Assembly (NCBI RefSeq): GCF_004014715.1
Contig: NZ_CP034834.1
Span: 1,178,001 to 1,242,000 of the forward strand
Direction: 5' to 3'
From: Pseudoalteromonas sp. R3
Lineage (GTDB): Bacteria; Pseudomonadota; Gammaproteobacteria; Enterobacterales; Alteromonadaceae
Length of the DNA stretch: 64,000 bases
Below, in pieces: positions 52,230 through 59,634 of the stretch (position 1 is its first letter; every line of letters begins with the position of its first letter). Under the pieces are notes generated by a model. The model saw only the letters and a program-made list of their open reading frames with translations, searched no databases and was not told the origin of the DNA. A program made the position numbers and the translations under genes.

Positions 52230-53324
52230 ATGACCCTGGTATCTTTTCATTATCTGGCACTTGCAATCTGCCTGGCTTGCTTGCTGATGCAACTGCGGGT
52301 TAAACAAAAACAGACGGCCCATATATTGTTCGCTGTATTTTGTGGTTCGCTGGCGATGATTGCCGCCAGGAAAATTACTGGCCATTCGGTCGGCGCTTAT
52401 CAATACCTGATCGGTATGGGGGCATGCGCAACATGTAATTGTTACTGGTTATTGGCCCGAAGTATGTTTCGTAAACATCAGCCGATTGCACTGGTCCATA
52501 TTGCTTTGGCTATCGTGATAGCGCTACTGGTGGTGATTAAACAGGGCTATTTGTTTGCCAATGCGCAATGGTTGTCTGTTGATAACAGTTTCACTGTGCT
52601 GACAGGTGTATTGTCTGAGCTCACAACGTTACTCTCATCTTGCGTACTGGTACTGACTTTTTGGGAGGGGTGCAGGGGCTTCAATGATTGCACCAGAACT
52701 GAAAAGGCACAGCGTGTGTTATTTTTGGCCACCTTTGGCCTGGCCGTGGGGATCAGCAAATCGATGCAGCCCTATGTTACTCAGTCACCCGAATTAAAAG
52801 ACTGGACTGTCTCAATCATTACCCTGTTTGTGCTCGTGAGCACGCAAGCTCAGTTGTTGTGGCACTTTGGTTTATCCGGCAAACGCGGTAAATCTGGCTC
52901 AGCGCCGGAGTCTCGCGCTATATCTAATACGGAACCAGTCAATTGTAACAGCGATGGTGACCAGCTGCTTGATACGCTTAGCAGGCTTATTCATGAGGAA
53001 CAGTACTACCTTCAACCCAATCTGAAAGTTGCTGACTTGGCCAGGGCGCTTGATGTGCCAGAATACAGAGTAAGTCGTGCGCTTAAACCACAACTAAAAG
53101 AAGCCAATTTTAACCAGTTTATTAACCGCCTGCGAATAGAGCATGCGCAAAAACTGTTACGAGACCCTGAAAATCAGCACTGGCCAGTACTGGTGATCGG
53201 GCTGGAAAGTGGATTTGCTTCGGTTGGGCCTTTTACCCGGGCCTTTAAATCCGTGACGGGGACGACTCCAAATCAATACCGTAAGCAGATGCAGGAAAAT
53301 GAACATGCAGCGGTTATCCAGTAA
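52230..53324 (+). CDS. Membrane-anchored AraC-family transcriptional regulator
   Basis: 364 residues. The first ~215 residues carry about six or seven hydrophobic helices, and the C-terminal ~100 form an AraC DNA-binding domain with two helix-turn-helix motifs (LKVADLARALDVPEYRVSRAL and WPVLVIGLESGFASVGPFTRAF, ending T-G-T-T-P-N-Q-Y-R-K). This is the layout of integral-membrane AraC proteins that sense a membrane or periplasmic signal directly. Divergent from DUF2306 with about 210 bases between, an often conserved pairing. Its transcript seems to end at the hairpin at 53356-53380. Confidence 0.88.
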   Translation: MTLVSFHYLALAICLACLLMQLRVKQKQTAHILFAVFCGSLAMIAARKITGHSVGAYQYLIGMGACATCNCYWLLARSMFRKHQPIALVHIALAIVIALLVVIKQGYLFANAQWLSVDNSFTVLTGVLSELTTLLSSCVLVLTFWEGCRGFNDCTRTEKAQRVLFLATFGLAVGISKSMQPYVTQSPELKDWTVSIITLFVLVSTQAQLLWHFGLSGKRGKSGSAPESRAISNTEPVNCNSDGDQLLDTLSRLIHEEQYYLQPNLKVADLARALDVPEYRVSRALKPQLKEANFNQFINRLRIEHAQKLLRDPENQHWPVLVIGLESGFASVGPFTRAFKSVTGTTPNQYRKQMQENEHAAVIQ

Positions 53325-53355
53325 ATAAATGTTTGTATAAATAATTTTGTTCTAG

Positions 53356-53380
53356 GTGCGACTTGTGTCGCACTTTTTTT
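53356..53380 (+). terminator. Terminator after AraC gene, overlapping a BlaI-operator-like dyad
   Basis: GTGCGAC (53356-53362) / GTCGCAC (53367-53373), 4-base loop, followed by TTTTTTT: a compact rho-independent terminator. The right arm plus T-run (GTGTCGCACTTT) is also the mirror of AAAGTGCGACAC at 53387-53398, so the site may double as an operator. Confidence 0.7.
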
Positions 53381-53386
53381 GTTGTT

Positions 53387-53407
53387 AAAGTGCGACACAT
53401 GTCACAC
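53387..53407 (+). promoter_or_regulatory. Probable BlaI-type operator upstream of the repressor gene
   Basis: The dyad GTGCGACACATGTCACAC (53390-53407) is centred on GACACATGTC, close to the TACAnnTGTA core bound by BlaI/MecI-family repressors. It lies 20 bases before the repressor's start codon, so autorepression of the operon is expected. Confidence 0.6.
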
Positions 53408-53427
53408 AAAAAGAAAAACAGCACAAT

Positions 53428-53808
53428 ATGAAACCCAATACTACTGAATTAGAAATCCTCAAACTGCTATGGCAACAGGAGCCTCGCACCGCCAAAGAAA
53501 TTCACGATGCGATAGCTGAGCGATTTAATTGGTCCTATTCCTCAACACGCAAAACCCTGGAGCGCATGGGTGATAAAGGCCTGCTGGCCGTCGGAGAGCA
53601 AGGCAATAAAAAATCCTACACAGCCAGGGTAGAGAAAGTGCCCACGCTGGCAGCTTATGCGCAGGAGTTTGCCAAAAATGTATTGGAACTGGATGGACCG
53701 TTGCCGGTTGCCATGTTTGCCGACAGTCGCCTGATTGAGTCACAGGAGCTAGACGAACTGGAGCATCTGCTGCAATCTCTGTCTGAACAGGATAAACGAG
53801 GACAGTAG
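53428..53808 (+). CDS. blaI: BlaI/MecI/CopY-family repressor
   Basis: 126 residues. N-terminal winged helix: T-T-E-L-E-I-L-K-L-L-W-Q, T-A-K-E-I-H-D-A-I, and WSYSSTRKTLERMGDKGLL, a close match to BlaI/MecI (where the pattern reads T-V-x-T-x-L-x-R-L). The C-terminal dimerisation helices end in an acidic leucine-rich segment (ELDELEHLLQSLSEQ). In the family model it represses its own operon until the partner M56 protease triggers its cleavage. The next gene, starting one base after this stop, encodes such a protease. No beta-lactamase gene is nearby, so the controlled function is more likely the downstream murein hydrolase. Confidence 0.9.
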   Translation: MKPNTTELEILKLLWQQEPRTAKEIHDAIAERFNWSYSSTRKTLERMGDKGLLAVGEQGNKKSYTARVEKVPTLAAYAQEFAKNVLELDGPLPVAMFADSRLIESQELDELEHLLQSLSEQDKRGQ

Positions 53809-53809
53809 T

Positions 53810-55192
53810 ATGACTTTGGCAACGTTGTTTGCAGTCTTAGGATCACTGCTACTGTGGTGTATTGTCAGTGCTGCCCTGGTAAAGGTTGGTCGCATGCTGA
53901 GTCGTTATCATCCGGCGTCTCCCGCTTTGTGGTGGGCTGTTCTGGCACTGAGTTTTGTGCCCTTTATTCCGTTGCCAGACATGGCGCTAAACGGCTCGAT
54001 CCCAGTAGTACTTTATGACTTTGTTGAACCGGCGGGAAAGCTTCATTTAAGCACGGAATTATTGCTGGACACCAAGTATGAATGGGACTGGCTGTGGGTG
54101 TTCATTGCGCTGACATCGCTGCTTGCTATGCAAAGTATTCGCTATTTGGCGCGCTTACTCAACAAGTTTGCCAGCCTGCGCGCTTTGATGGCAAGTGCCG
54201 AGCCTCTGCAGGCAAGCCTTTGTGACTCACTCGTGCCTCTACCTCGTGTGAAAGGTCGGCAGATCCCCGTTTTTGTTTTACCGCTCAATTGCACGGCATT
54301 TGCTGCGGGTGTGCGTAAGCCCGTGATTGTCATGCCTCAGTATTTCACTACTTTACCTCAGCCCAAACAGCAGACCTTGCTGTTGCATGAAGTCACGCAC
54401 CTCGCCCACAAAGATCACATTGCCATTATGGTTTGGCAGGTCGTGAGATGTTTGTTTTGGTTCAACCCGGCGATTGGCAAAATGGAAGCGGCGTTTATCA
54501 ATGCTATGGAAGCGCGCTGCGATGCGCAAACCATTGAGTACTATGGTATTAACCGCCAGCAATATGCGGCGACCTTGTTGGAAGCGCTGAAACACAGCAC
54601 ATCCCACAAAACGCCCAATGCTGTAGCGGGGTTTGCTTCAGAGGCGCTGTCGCTGGCTGACTATAAAAGCAGACTGATACAGATAATGAAGCCGGTTAAA
54701 GCACGGCACCGATTTGTCATTGTGAATGTACTACTGATCGGTCTGTTCAGCGTGTTTATTTCTTACCAGGTAAAGCCTTTGTTAAGTCCTCAGACCCCGA
54801 ACTGGCAGTGGCCGATGAGTGATTATGAAATCAGTGCTCACTTCGGTCACGTGTCGGCTTTTCGCAATCATAAACCTCACGGCGGACTTGATCTGGTTGC
54901 CGCAAAAGGCACCCCACTGGGTGCTCTGGCCACCGGCAAGGTGCTGGTCGCGGATGATACCAGTCTGGCGGCAAACTATGGCAAAACTGTACTGATCCAG
55001 CATAGCAATGGCTATCAGAGTTTATACGCTCATCTGGACAGCATTGCTGTGCAACCAGGTGAGTGGGTCTCAGCCGGAGAGGTTGTCGGTACCCTGGGAG
55101 ACAGTGGCCGTGTTACAGGGGCGCATCTGCACCTGGAAATTCTGGCTGACGGAGAGCGCCTTGACCCGCTGAGCATATTTTCAAAGGATTAA
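53810..55192 (+). CDS. BlaR1-like M56 metalloprotease fused to an M23 (LytM) peptidase domain
   Basis: 460 residues. N-terminal membrane helices (about 3-27, 40-57, 93-110), a cytoplasmic M56 zinc-protease loop with H193-E-V-T-H197 and a downstream E235-A-R-C-D ligand region, and a further membrane helix (302-320). The periplasmic C-terminus is not the penicillin-binding sensor of BlaR1 but an M23 endopeptidase domain (337-455) with intact zinc ligands H357-G-G-L-D361 and H439-L-H441 and the usual Y-G-K-T-V-L-I-Q-H and L-Y-A-H-L. The fusion suggests sensing of peptidoglycan, or murein cutting coupled to repressor cleavage (inference). Co-transcribed with the BlaI-like gene (1-base gap) and the MepM-like gene (3-base gap). 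Confidence 0.9.
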   Translation: MTLATLFAVLGSLLLWCIVSAALVKVGRMLSRYHPASPALWWAVLALSFVPFIPLPDMALNGSIPVVLYDFVEPAGKLHLSTELLLDTKYEWDWLWVFIALTSLLAMQSIRYLARLLNKFASLRALMASAEPLQASLCDSLVPLPRVKGRQIPVFVLPLNCTAFAAGVRKPVIVMPQYFTTLPQPKQQTLLLHEVTHLAHKDHIAIMVWQVVRCLFWFNPAIGKMEAAFINAMEARCDAQTIEYYGINRQQYAATLLEALKHSTSHKTPNAVAGFASEALSLADYKSRLIQIMKPVKARHRFVIVNVLLIGLFSVFISYQVKPLLSPQTPNWQWPMSDYEISAHFGHVSAFRNHKPHGGLDLVAAKGTPLGALATGKVLVADDTSLAANYGKTVLIQHSNGYQSLYAHLDSIAVQPGEWVSAGEVVGTLGDSGRVTGAHLHLEILADGERLDPLSIFSKD

Positions 55193-55195
55193 ATT

Positions 55196-56512
55196 ATGAA
55201 ATACCATCTGATGATCGCCATACCTGCGGGTATGGTGCTAAGCACACTTGTGTCTGAGTTACCTGAACAGGCGAGCGAAAAAGTAGAGCCAGCATGTACG
55301 TCGGTTATTGCACACGCCAAACCTGGAACACAGCATCTCACCTCTGAGCGAACTGTGTCTTTACAACCCGCTGAACATGAAAGTGCACCAAAGGTTGAAC
55401 ACAAGATCCTGACGCTTACGGCCGGTCAGTCATTTATTGCTTTGCTGAAACCTTTTGGACTAAATGAGCATCAGGCGTTTAAGTTGCAGCAATTGATGGC
55501 GCCAGAGATAAATCTGAGCCAGCTACAGGCTGGACAAAAGGTTCAAATCGGACTGACGGCGGAGCAGCTGAGTTCTGTTACATTGGCAACCGGATTTGCG
55601 CAGCGTCTGAGTGTTTCTATGGAGGGAGAGTGGCAAAAGCGCCTCTATGAGCTTGATACCCATTCAGCTCAGGCTGTTCATGATGTCGCTATTACTCAGA
55701 GCTTATATGAATCATCTGTAAATGATGATGTGCCGTTAGATGTCGTGAATCAGGCGATTACTGTATTTTCCCACTTTGTCGACTTTCAGCGTGAAATACA
55801 TCATGGTGATGTACTTACGCTAATGTATGACAAGGCTGTGCTGGTTGTCAAAGATGGACTACACCAAAAGCTGGAGCAACCTGGTCAGTTACGCTTTGCC
55901 AGGTTGCAGAATCAGGGTGAAGATCTGACGGTATATCATCATGACGGGGGCAATGAACTGAGCGGTTTCTACTTTGCTGACGGTCGGCCTGCGCAGAGTT
56001 TTTTACTCAAAACACCATTAAACGGGGCACGTTTATCATCTAAGTTTGGCAGTCGCAAGCACCCTATTCTTGGCTATACCCGTTTGCACGCGGGTCTGGA
56101 TTTTGGCGCTCCTGTTGGCACTCCTATTTTTGCCGCGGGTAATGGCACCATAAAAAAAGCGGGATGGGGAGGCAGTTTTGGTAATCGAGTGGTGATCCGT
56201 CATACCAATGGCTATGACACCCTATACGCACATCTCAAGGGCGTCGCAAAAGACATAAAGCCGGGTACTCGCGTCAAACAGGGAGAGGTGATTGGGTATC
56301 TGGGTAACACCGGATTGTCGCAAGCTCGCCACCTGCATTATGAGGTGCACAAAAATGGTAAACCGATTAATCCGTTATCGCTCAGACATGTTGAGCAGCA
56401 GCGCCTGAAAGGTGATGACCTGACCCAATTGCAAAAAGCAATTGCAAAGGTTCATAAAAACCCGGAGCTTGGTCAATACGTTACCAATATTTCTGTCACG
56501 GATAATTTGTAA
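55196..56512 (+). CDS. MepM-like M23 murein endopeptidase
   Basis: 438 residues. An N-terminal hydrophobic segment is followed by a LysM/OapA-like region (LTLTAGQSFIALLKPFGLNEHQA...LQAGQKVQIGL), a Csd3/MepM-like middle domain (AITVFSHFVDFQREIHHGDVLTLMYD) and a C-terminal M23 domain. Zinc ligands are visible as H-A-G-L-D (near 298-302) and H-L-H (near 378-380), with G-S-R-K-H-P-I-L-G-Y before them, so it should be active on peptide crosslinks (D,D-endopeptidase type). AAGGA precedes the ATG, 3 bases after the M56-M23 stop. As last gene of the operon it is the probable effector. A terminator follows. Confidence 0.9.
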   Translation: MKYHLMIAIPAGMVLSTLVSELPEQASEKVEPACTSVIAHAKPGTQHLTSERTVSLQPAEHESAPKVEHKILTLTAGQSFIALLKPFGLNEHQAFKLQQLMAPEINLSQLQAGQKVQIGLTAEQLSSVTLATGFAQRLSVSMEGEWQKRLYELDTHSAQAVHDVAITQSLYESSVNDDVPLDVVNQAITVFSHFVDFQREIHHGDVLTLMYDKAVLVVKDGLHQKLEQPGQLRFARLQNQGEDLTVYHHDGGNELSGFYFADGRPAQSFLLKTPLNGARLSSKFGSRKHPILGYTRLHAGLDFGAPVGTPIFAAGNGTIKKAGWGGSFGNRVVIRHTNGYDTLYAHLKGVAKDIKPGTRVKQGEVIGYLGNTGLSQARHLHYEVHKNGKPINPLSLRHVEQQRLKGDDLTQLQKAIAKVHKNPELGQYVTNISVTDNL

Positions 56513-56527
56513 CTTTCAGAAGAGTAG

Positions 56528-56556
56528 AGTAGAGCATAGAACATGCTCTACTTTTT
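56528..56556 (+). terminator. Rho-independent terminator of the blaI operon
   Basis: AGTAGAGCA (56528-56536) / TGCTCTACT (56544-56552), 7-base loop, followed by TTTT. It lies 16 bases after the MepM-like stop. Confidence 0.82.
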
Positions 56557-56568
56557 GGAACTGATAGA

Positions 56569-57744
56569 TTATTGCTCAACCACGTAATGGCGATTGTTCA
56601 GCTCTTGTCTGAGCACGTTATTGTTCAGATAAGAGTAAGTCATCGGGCGGTTGGCTGCATCGACCTGACCGTGGTTCTCGACGGTGTTTTCTTTGATCTG
56701 GTTCGGGGTTTGCGTGTTCGTTGCATACAATTTGATGCCATAACTGCCAGGGTGGACTATCAGGTTTTCACTGTATACGTGTGCATCACCACCGGTTATA
56801 GTGCTGTCTTGCTGAGCTGGGTTACGAGCAAAAATACCATTTTCTCCGGCATACAGAATGCGGTTGTCATGGATTGTCAGCCCATCACCATCTAGCATCA
56901 TACCGTTACCACCGCTGCGATAGATCAGGTTACCTGTCACTACGACATGGTCACCGCCAACCTGAATGCCGGTATTCTGATATTTAGGGTCAAACGGGCT
57001 GACGCCGGTGCGGTAAATCTTGTTATTGCGGATTGTCGCATCACCTGCCACCGAGTTGAGCTGAATGCCATCGGCACCAATGTTTTCCAGAGTATTGTTG
57101 TAAATATCTACATCAGTCAGCTTATGTGGATAGACAGTGGTTACAACACCATCACACTCCAGCTTGCGGCTCTTCCCTGTATAGCCGATGTACATACCTT
57201 CGCCTGTTTCAGTGTCATGGATATAGTTATGGTGAACGCGCAGTCCACGCATGGTGAAATTCTCCTGCCAGGTAGCCGGGTCACAGGTTGGATCGGTTTT
57301 AATCAACAACCCGGCAAACCGCGCGCGATAAATTTCAATGTTATCTATCTCAATATACTCGCTCAGCCCACCAATCCCGACTGTACCACCAAGGCGCATG
57401 CCGTAGCCTGTTTCACCGCGGCTACCAGTAATGCGTAGCTGAGATGATTTCTCAACGGCGATACTATACTCGTATGGACGCGTTGTGACTGTACCGTCTT
57501 CATTGCGGATCACCACGGGCTTGCCCGCTTCCCCATGCACATTACGAATGCGCAATGGGCCGCGTTCACCGGCAGCTAAACAAATCGTATCTCCGGCAAC
57601 AATACCGAGTGTGTCACCATCCACCAAATGATGGCTGGAAGAAATGACGACATCACATTGTGCGCCAGCAAGTGCCTGAGGAATGTTGCACAGCGCCAGT
57701 GCGCCCGAGATCAGAGTTAACTTGAAGATTTTCGTGTTATTCAT
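56569..57744 (-). CDS. Secreted right-handed beta-helix protein
   Basis: 391 residues from ATG 57744 (AAGGAAGAA upstream; the open frame continues to 57861 without support). Signal peptide 1-26 (ends QALAGA). The body is a parallel beta-helix of NosD/pectate-lyase-like repeats, each with a turn of the N-N-x-I/L or H-D-N-R type (VHHNYIHD, DIYNNTLENIGADGIQLN, IRNNKIYRTG, VTGNLIYRSGGNGMML, IHDNRILYAGENGIF). Four cysteines. Probably binds or cleaves a polysaccharide. No diagnostic catalytic triplet is evident, so lyase activity is unproven. Convergent with the murein-hydrolase operon. Confidence 0.8.
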   Translation of the reverse strand: MNNTKIFKLTLISGALALCNIPQALAGAQCDVVISSSHHLVDGDTLGIVAGDTICLAAGERGPLRIRNVHGEAGKPVVIRNEDGTVTTRPYEYSIAVEKSSQLRITGSRGETGYGMRLGGTVGIGGLSEYIEIDNIEIYRARFAGLLIKTDPTCDPATWQENFTMRGLRVHHNYIHDTETGEGMYIGYTGKSRKLECDGVVTTVYPHKLTDVDIYNNTLENIGADGIQLNSVAGDATIRNNKIYRTGVSPFDPKYQNTGIQVGGDHVVVTGNLIYRSGGNGMMLDGDGLTIHDNRILYAGENGIFARNPAQQDSTITGGDAHVYSENLIVHPGSYGIKLYATNTQTPNQIKENTVENHGQVDAANRPMTYSYLNNNVLRQELNNRHYVVEQ

Positions 57745-58025
57745 TGCTTCTTCCTTATTGAAGTCATGGTTACACTTATAATTGATTAACGAAGATACCA
57801 TCATAAAATGCGTTAATATCCTGCCTGTCTGGGGGGGATCTGCCAAAAGCGCGAAATACACCGTTCGACACCTTATTTTTAAACAGGTACTGGTACAATT
57901 TACTGTGTCATCGACAGTATTCTACAGCCCAATGCTGACAACGCTATTAAGCAGACGGGTATCATTCGTTAAAATGCATTGTGCTATTAAATGAAATGCT
58001 TGTCTATTATTCAGATAATGTTTTG

Positions 58026-58988
58026 TTACTCATTTTGGATTAGATGATCCAATATTGCTAATTCATTATTGGTATTTATCTGTACCCAAAGTGGAAAGTG
58101 ATCGCTCAGTTCATAGGTCCACTTACTCTCGGGAATGCCACTATCATCAAATAACGCAGCCATCAGACCGTCGGCGGCAAAGTCAATCACACCACCTTTG
58201 TCGGCATAGCTAAAGGCCAATCTGGCACGATGTAAAATCTGATCATAGCGTTTATTTCCTGCGCTTGCGGCGGTGTCATGGATATCGGCCAGAGCCAGCG
58301 GCATCTGTAGTCCGCTTGACTGAGTAAGTGCCTGATAGAAGCGGTCGCCAATGCGGGGAATGTTGAAATCGCCGACCACAATGAGATCTTCATCGAATAC
58401 GCTGTCGGCGTTATCGACCCAGCGACTTTTGATCCACTCAGCAAAGCTTGCCAGCTCTTGCTCCCGGCCGGGGCGTGTACCCCAACGCGCATGCATAGCC
58501 AGCATCATAAAATCAAAATTGCCCGCTTTGAAAGAAGCCATATAAGGCGCACGCCACCAGGATTGCTCGCTGATATATTGGCCCTCTATTTTCTGCCTGT
58601 CGGGCTGCGCCTCAGCCGCCAGGCCGGTAAATTGCACCATGCGTTTGTCAAAGACAAAGGCGGTGCGCTCCCAGTTGCCACCAAAGTCACTTTGCCAGTC
58701 ACTGATCACAAATTGCCAGTCGGGTCCTAGCAAACGCATCACCCGTTTAAAATCTGTTAAGTCGTCTCTGAGCTCTGTGATTGCAATTAAATCAAATTGA
58801 TACAAAGTACGCGCAATAAGTGAAATCGCCAGTTCACTGCGTGGTCGCTTTCCAAAATCACGAATATTCCAGGTTGCGATGTTAAGGGTTTCGTCCAACA
58901 TTGATGGTGGAATATCGCTCTGCTCAATACGTTCTACAAGCAGTTTGAGCTTTTTTGCGATACCTTTTGAAAGGGTGGTCAGTTCCAT
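58026..58988 (-). CDS. Endonuclease/exonuclease/phosphatase family protein
   Basis: 320 residues, no signal peptide. The Mg-dependent EEP fold is marked by I-A-T-W-N-I-R-D-F (near 37-45), I-T-E-L-R-D, M-M-L-A-M-H-A, V-V-G-D-F-N-I and the C-terminal L-S-D-H-F-P-L-W. Family members hydrolyse nucleic acids, phosphoinositides or sphingomyelin. Without a signal peptide and with the W-N-I-R-D-F form, a cytoplasmic nuclease/phosphatase is likeliest. An N-terminal helical extension of about 35 residues precedes the fold. Monocistronic, divergent from the CreA-like gene. Confidence 0.85.
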   Translation of the reverse strand: MELTTLSKGIAKKLKLLVERIEQSDIPPSMLDETLNIATWNIRDFGKRPRSELAISLIARTLYQFDLIAITELRDDLTDFKRVMRLLGPDWQFVISDWQSDFGGNWERTAFVFDKRMVQFTGLAAEAQPDRQKIEGQYISEQSWWRAPYMASFKAGNFDFMMLAMHARWGTRPGREQELASFAEWIKSRWVDNADSVFDEDLIVVGDFNIPRIGDRFYQALTQSSGLQMPLALADIHDTAASAGNKRYDQILHRARLAFSYADKGGVIDFAADGLMAALFDDSGIPESKWTYELSDHFPLWVQINTNNELAILDHLIQNE

Positions 58989-59135
58989 GATTTACCTTAA
59001 GCGATGATGAATAGATTCATAAAGTTAGACCAATATTGGGTAAATACCAATACATTCAGACCCGAGTGATATTTTTGATAGCGGGTTTGTGCAACAATGG
59101 TAAACTCCACAAATACACACGTCTCAGGAAAGATG

Positions 59136-59606
59136 ATGAAAAAAAGACTACTGCTGCTTCCTTTAATTACCTTACTAGGCGCCTGCTCAGACAGTGAAGT
59201 CGGCGATGTATCCCTTGGTTTGTTTACGCTCAAAGACATCAAATTACACTCCATGACAGACCCGATTGTTACTGGGGTTACTTGCCACGTCGCCAGTGTT
59301 GAAGCCGATCTCAGTCTGTCGGACCCAAGCGACAGCTCCATTGCTTGTCGTCAGACAGGGGAGATTACACCGCAAATGATAGCGCAGATAGATAAGAGCA
59401 AATCTGGTGAAGTGGTGTTTAAACAGTCTAAAAGCGTGTTTTTCAAATCCATGAAAGTCAGACGGATATATGATGGCGAGCATCAAACCCTCATGTACTT
59501 GTCATATACAACCAAAGAGACCTCCGGGAGTTTTAAACACAGTTTATCGACTGTGCCGTTGTGGGGCACTCAGGCCTATTCAGAAAACCTTGTTGGTCAA
59601 AAATAA
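59136..59606 (+). CDS. creA: CreA-family lipoprotein
   Basis: 156 residues from ATG 59136 (AGGA 6 bases upstream; ATG 59133 and the frame to 59097 are alternatives). Lipoprotein signal MKKRLLLLPLITLLGAC with lipobox L-G-A-C. The CreA signature follows: V-G-D-V-S...D-I-K-L-H-S-M-T-D-P-I-V-T-G-V-T-C-H-V-A, S-I-A-C-R-Q-T-G, SGEVVFKQSKSVFFKSMKVR and S-T-V-P-L-W-G. Most CreA proteins have a cleaved signal, so this is a lipidated variant. Function unknown; E. coli creA lies next to creBCD but no such genes are here. The DUF3857 gene starts 28 bases downstream. Confidence 0.85.
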   Translation: MKKRLLLLPLITLLGACSDSEVGDVSLGLFTLKDIKLHSMTDPIVTGVTCHVASVEADLSLSDPSDSSIACRQTGEITPQMIAQIDKSKSGEVVFKQSKSVFFKSMKVRRIYDGEHQTLMYLSYTTKETSGSFKHSLSTVPLWGTQAYSENLVGQK

Positions 59607-59634
59607 TTAACTGAAATACAATAAGTTGAGTATT

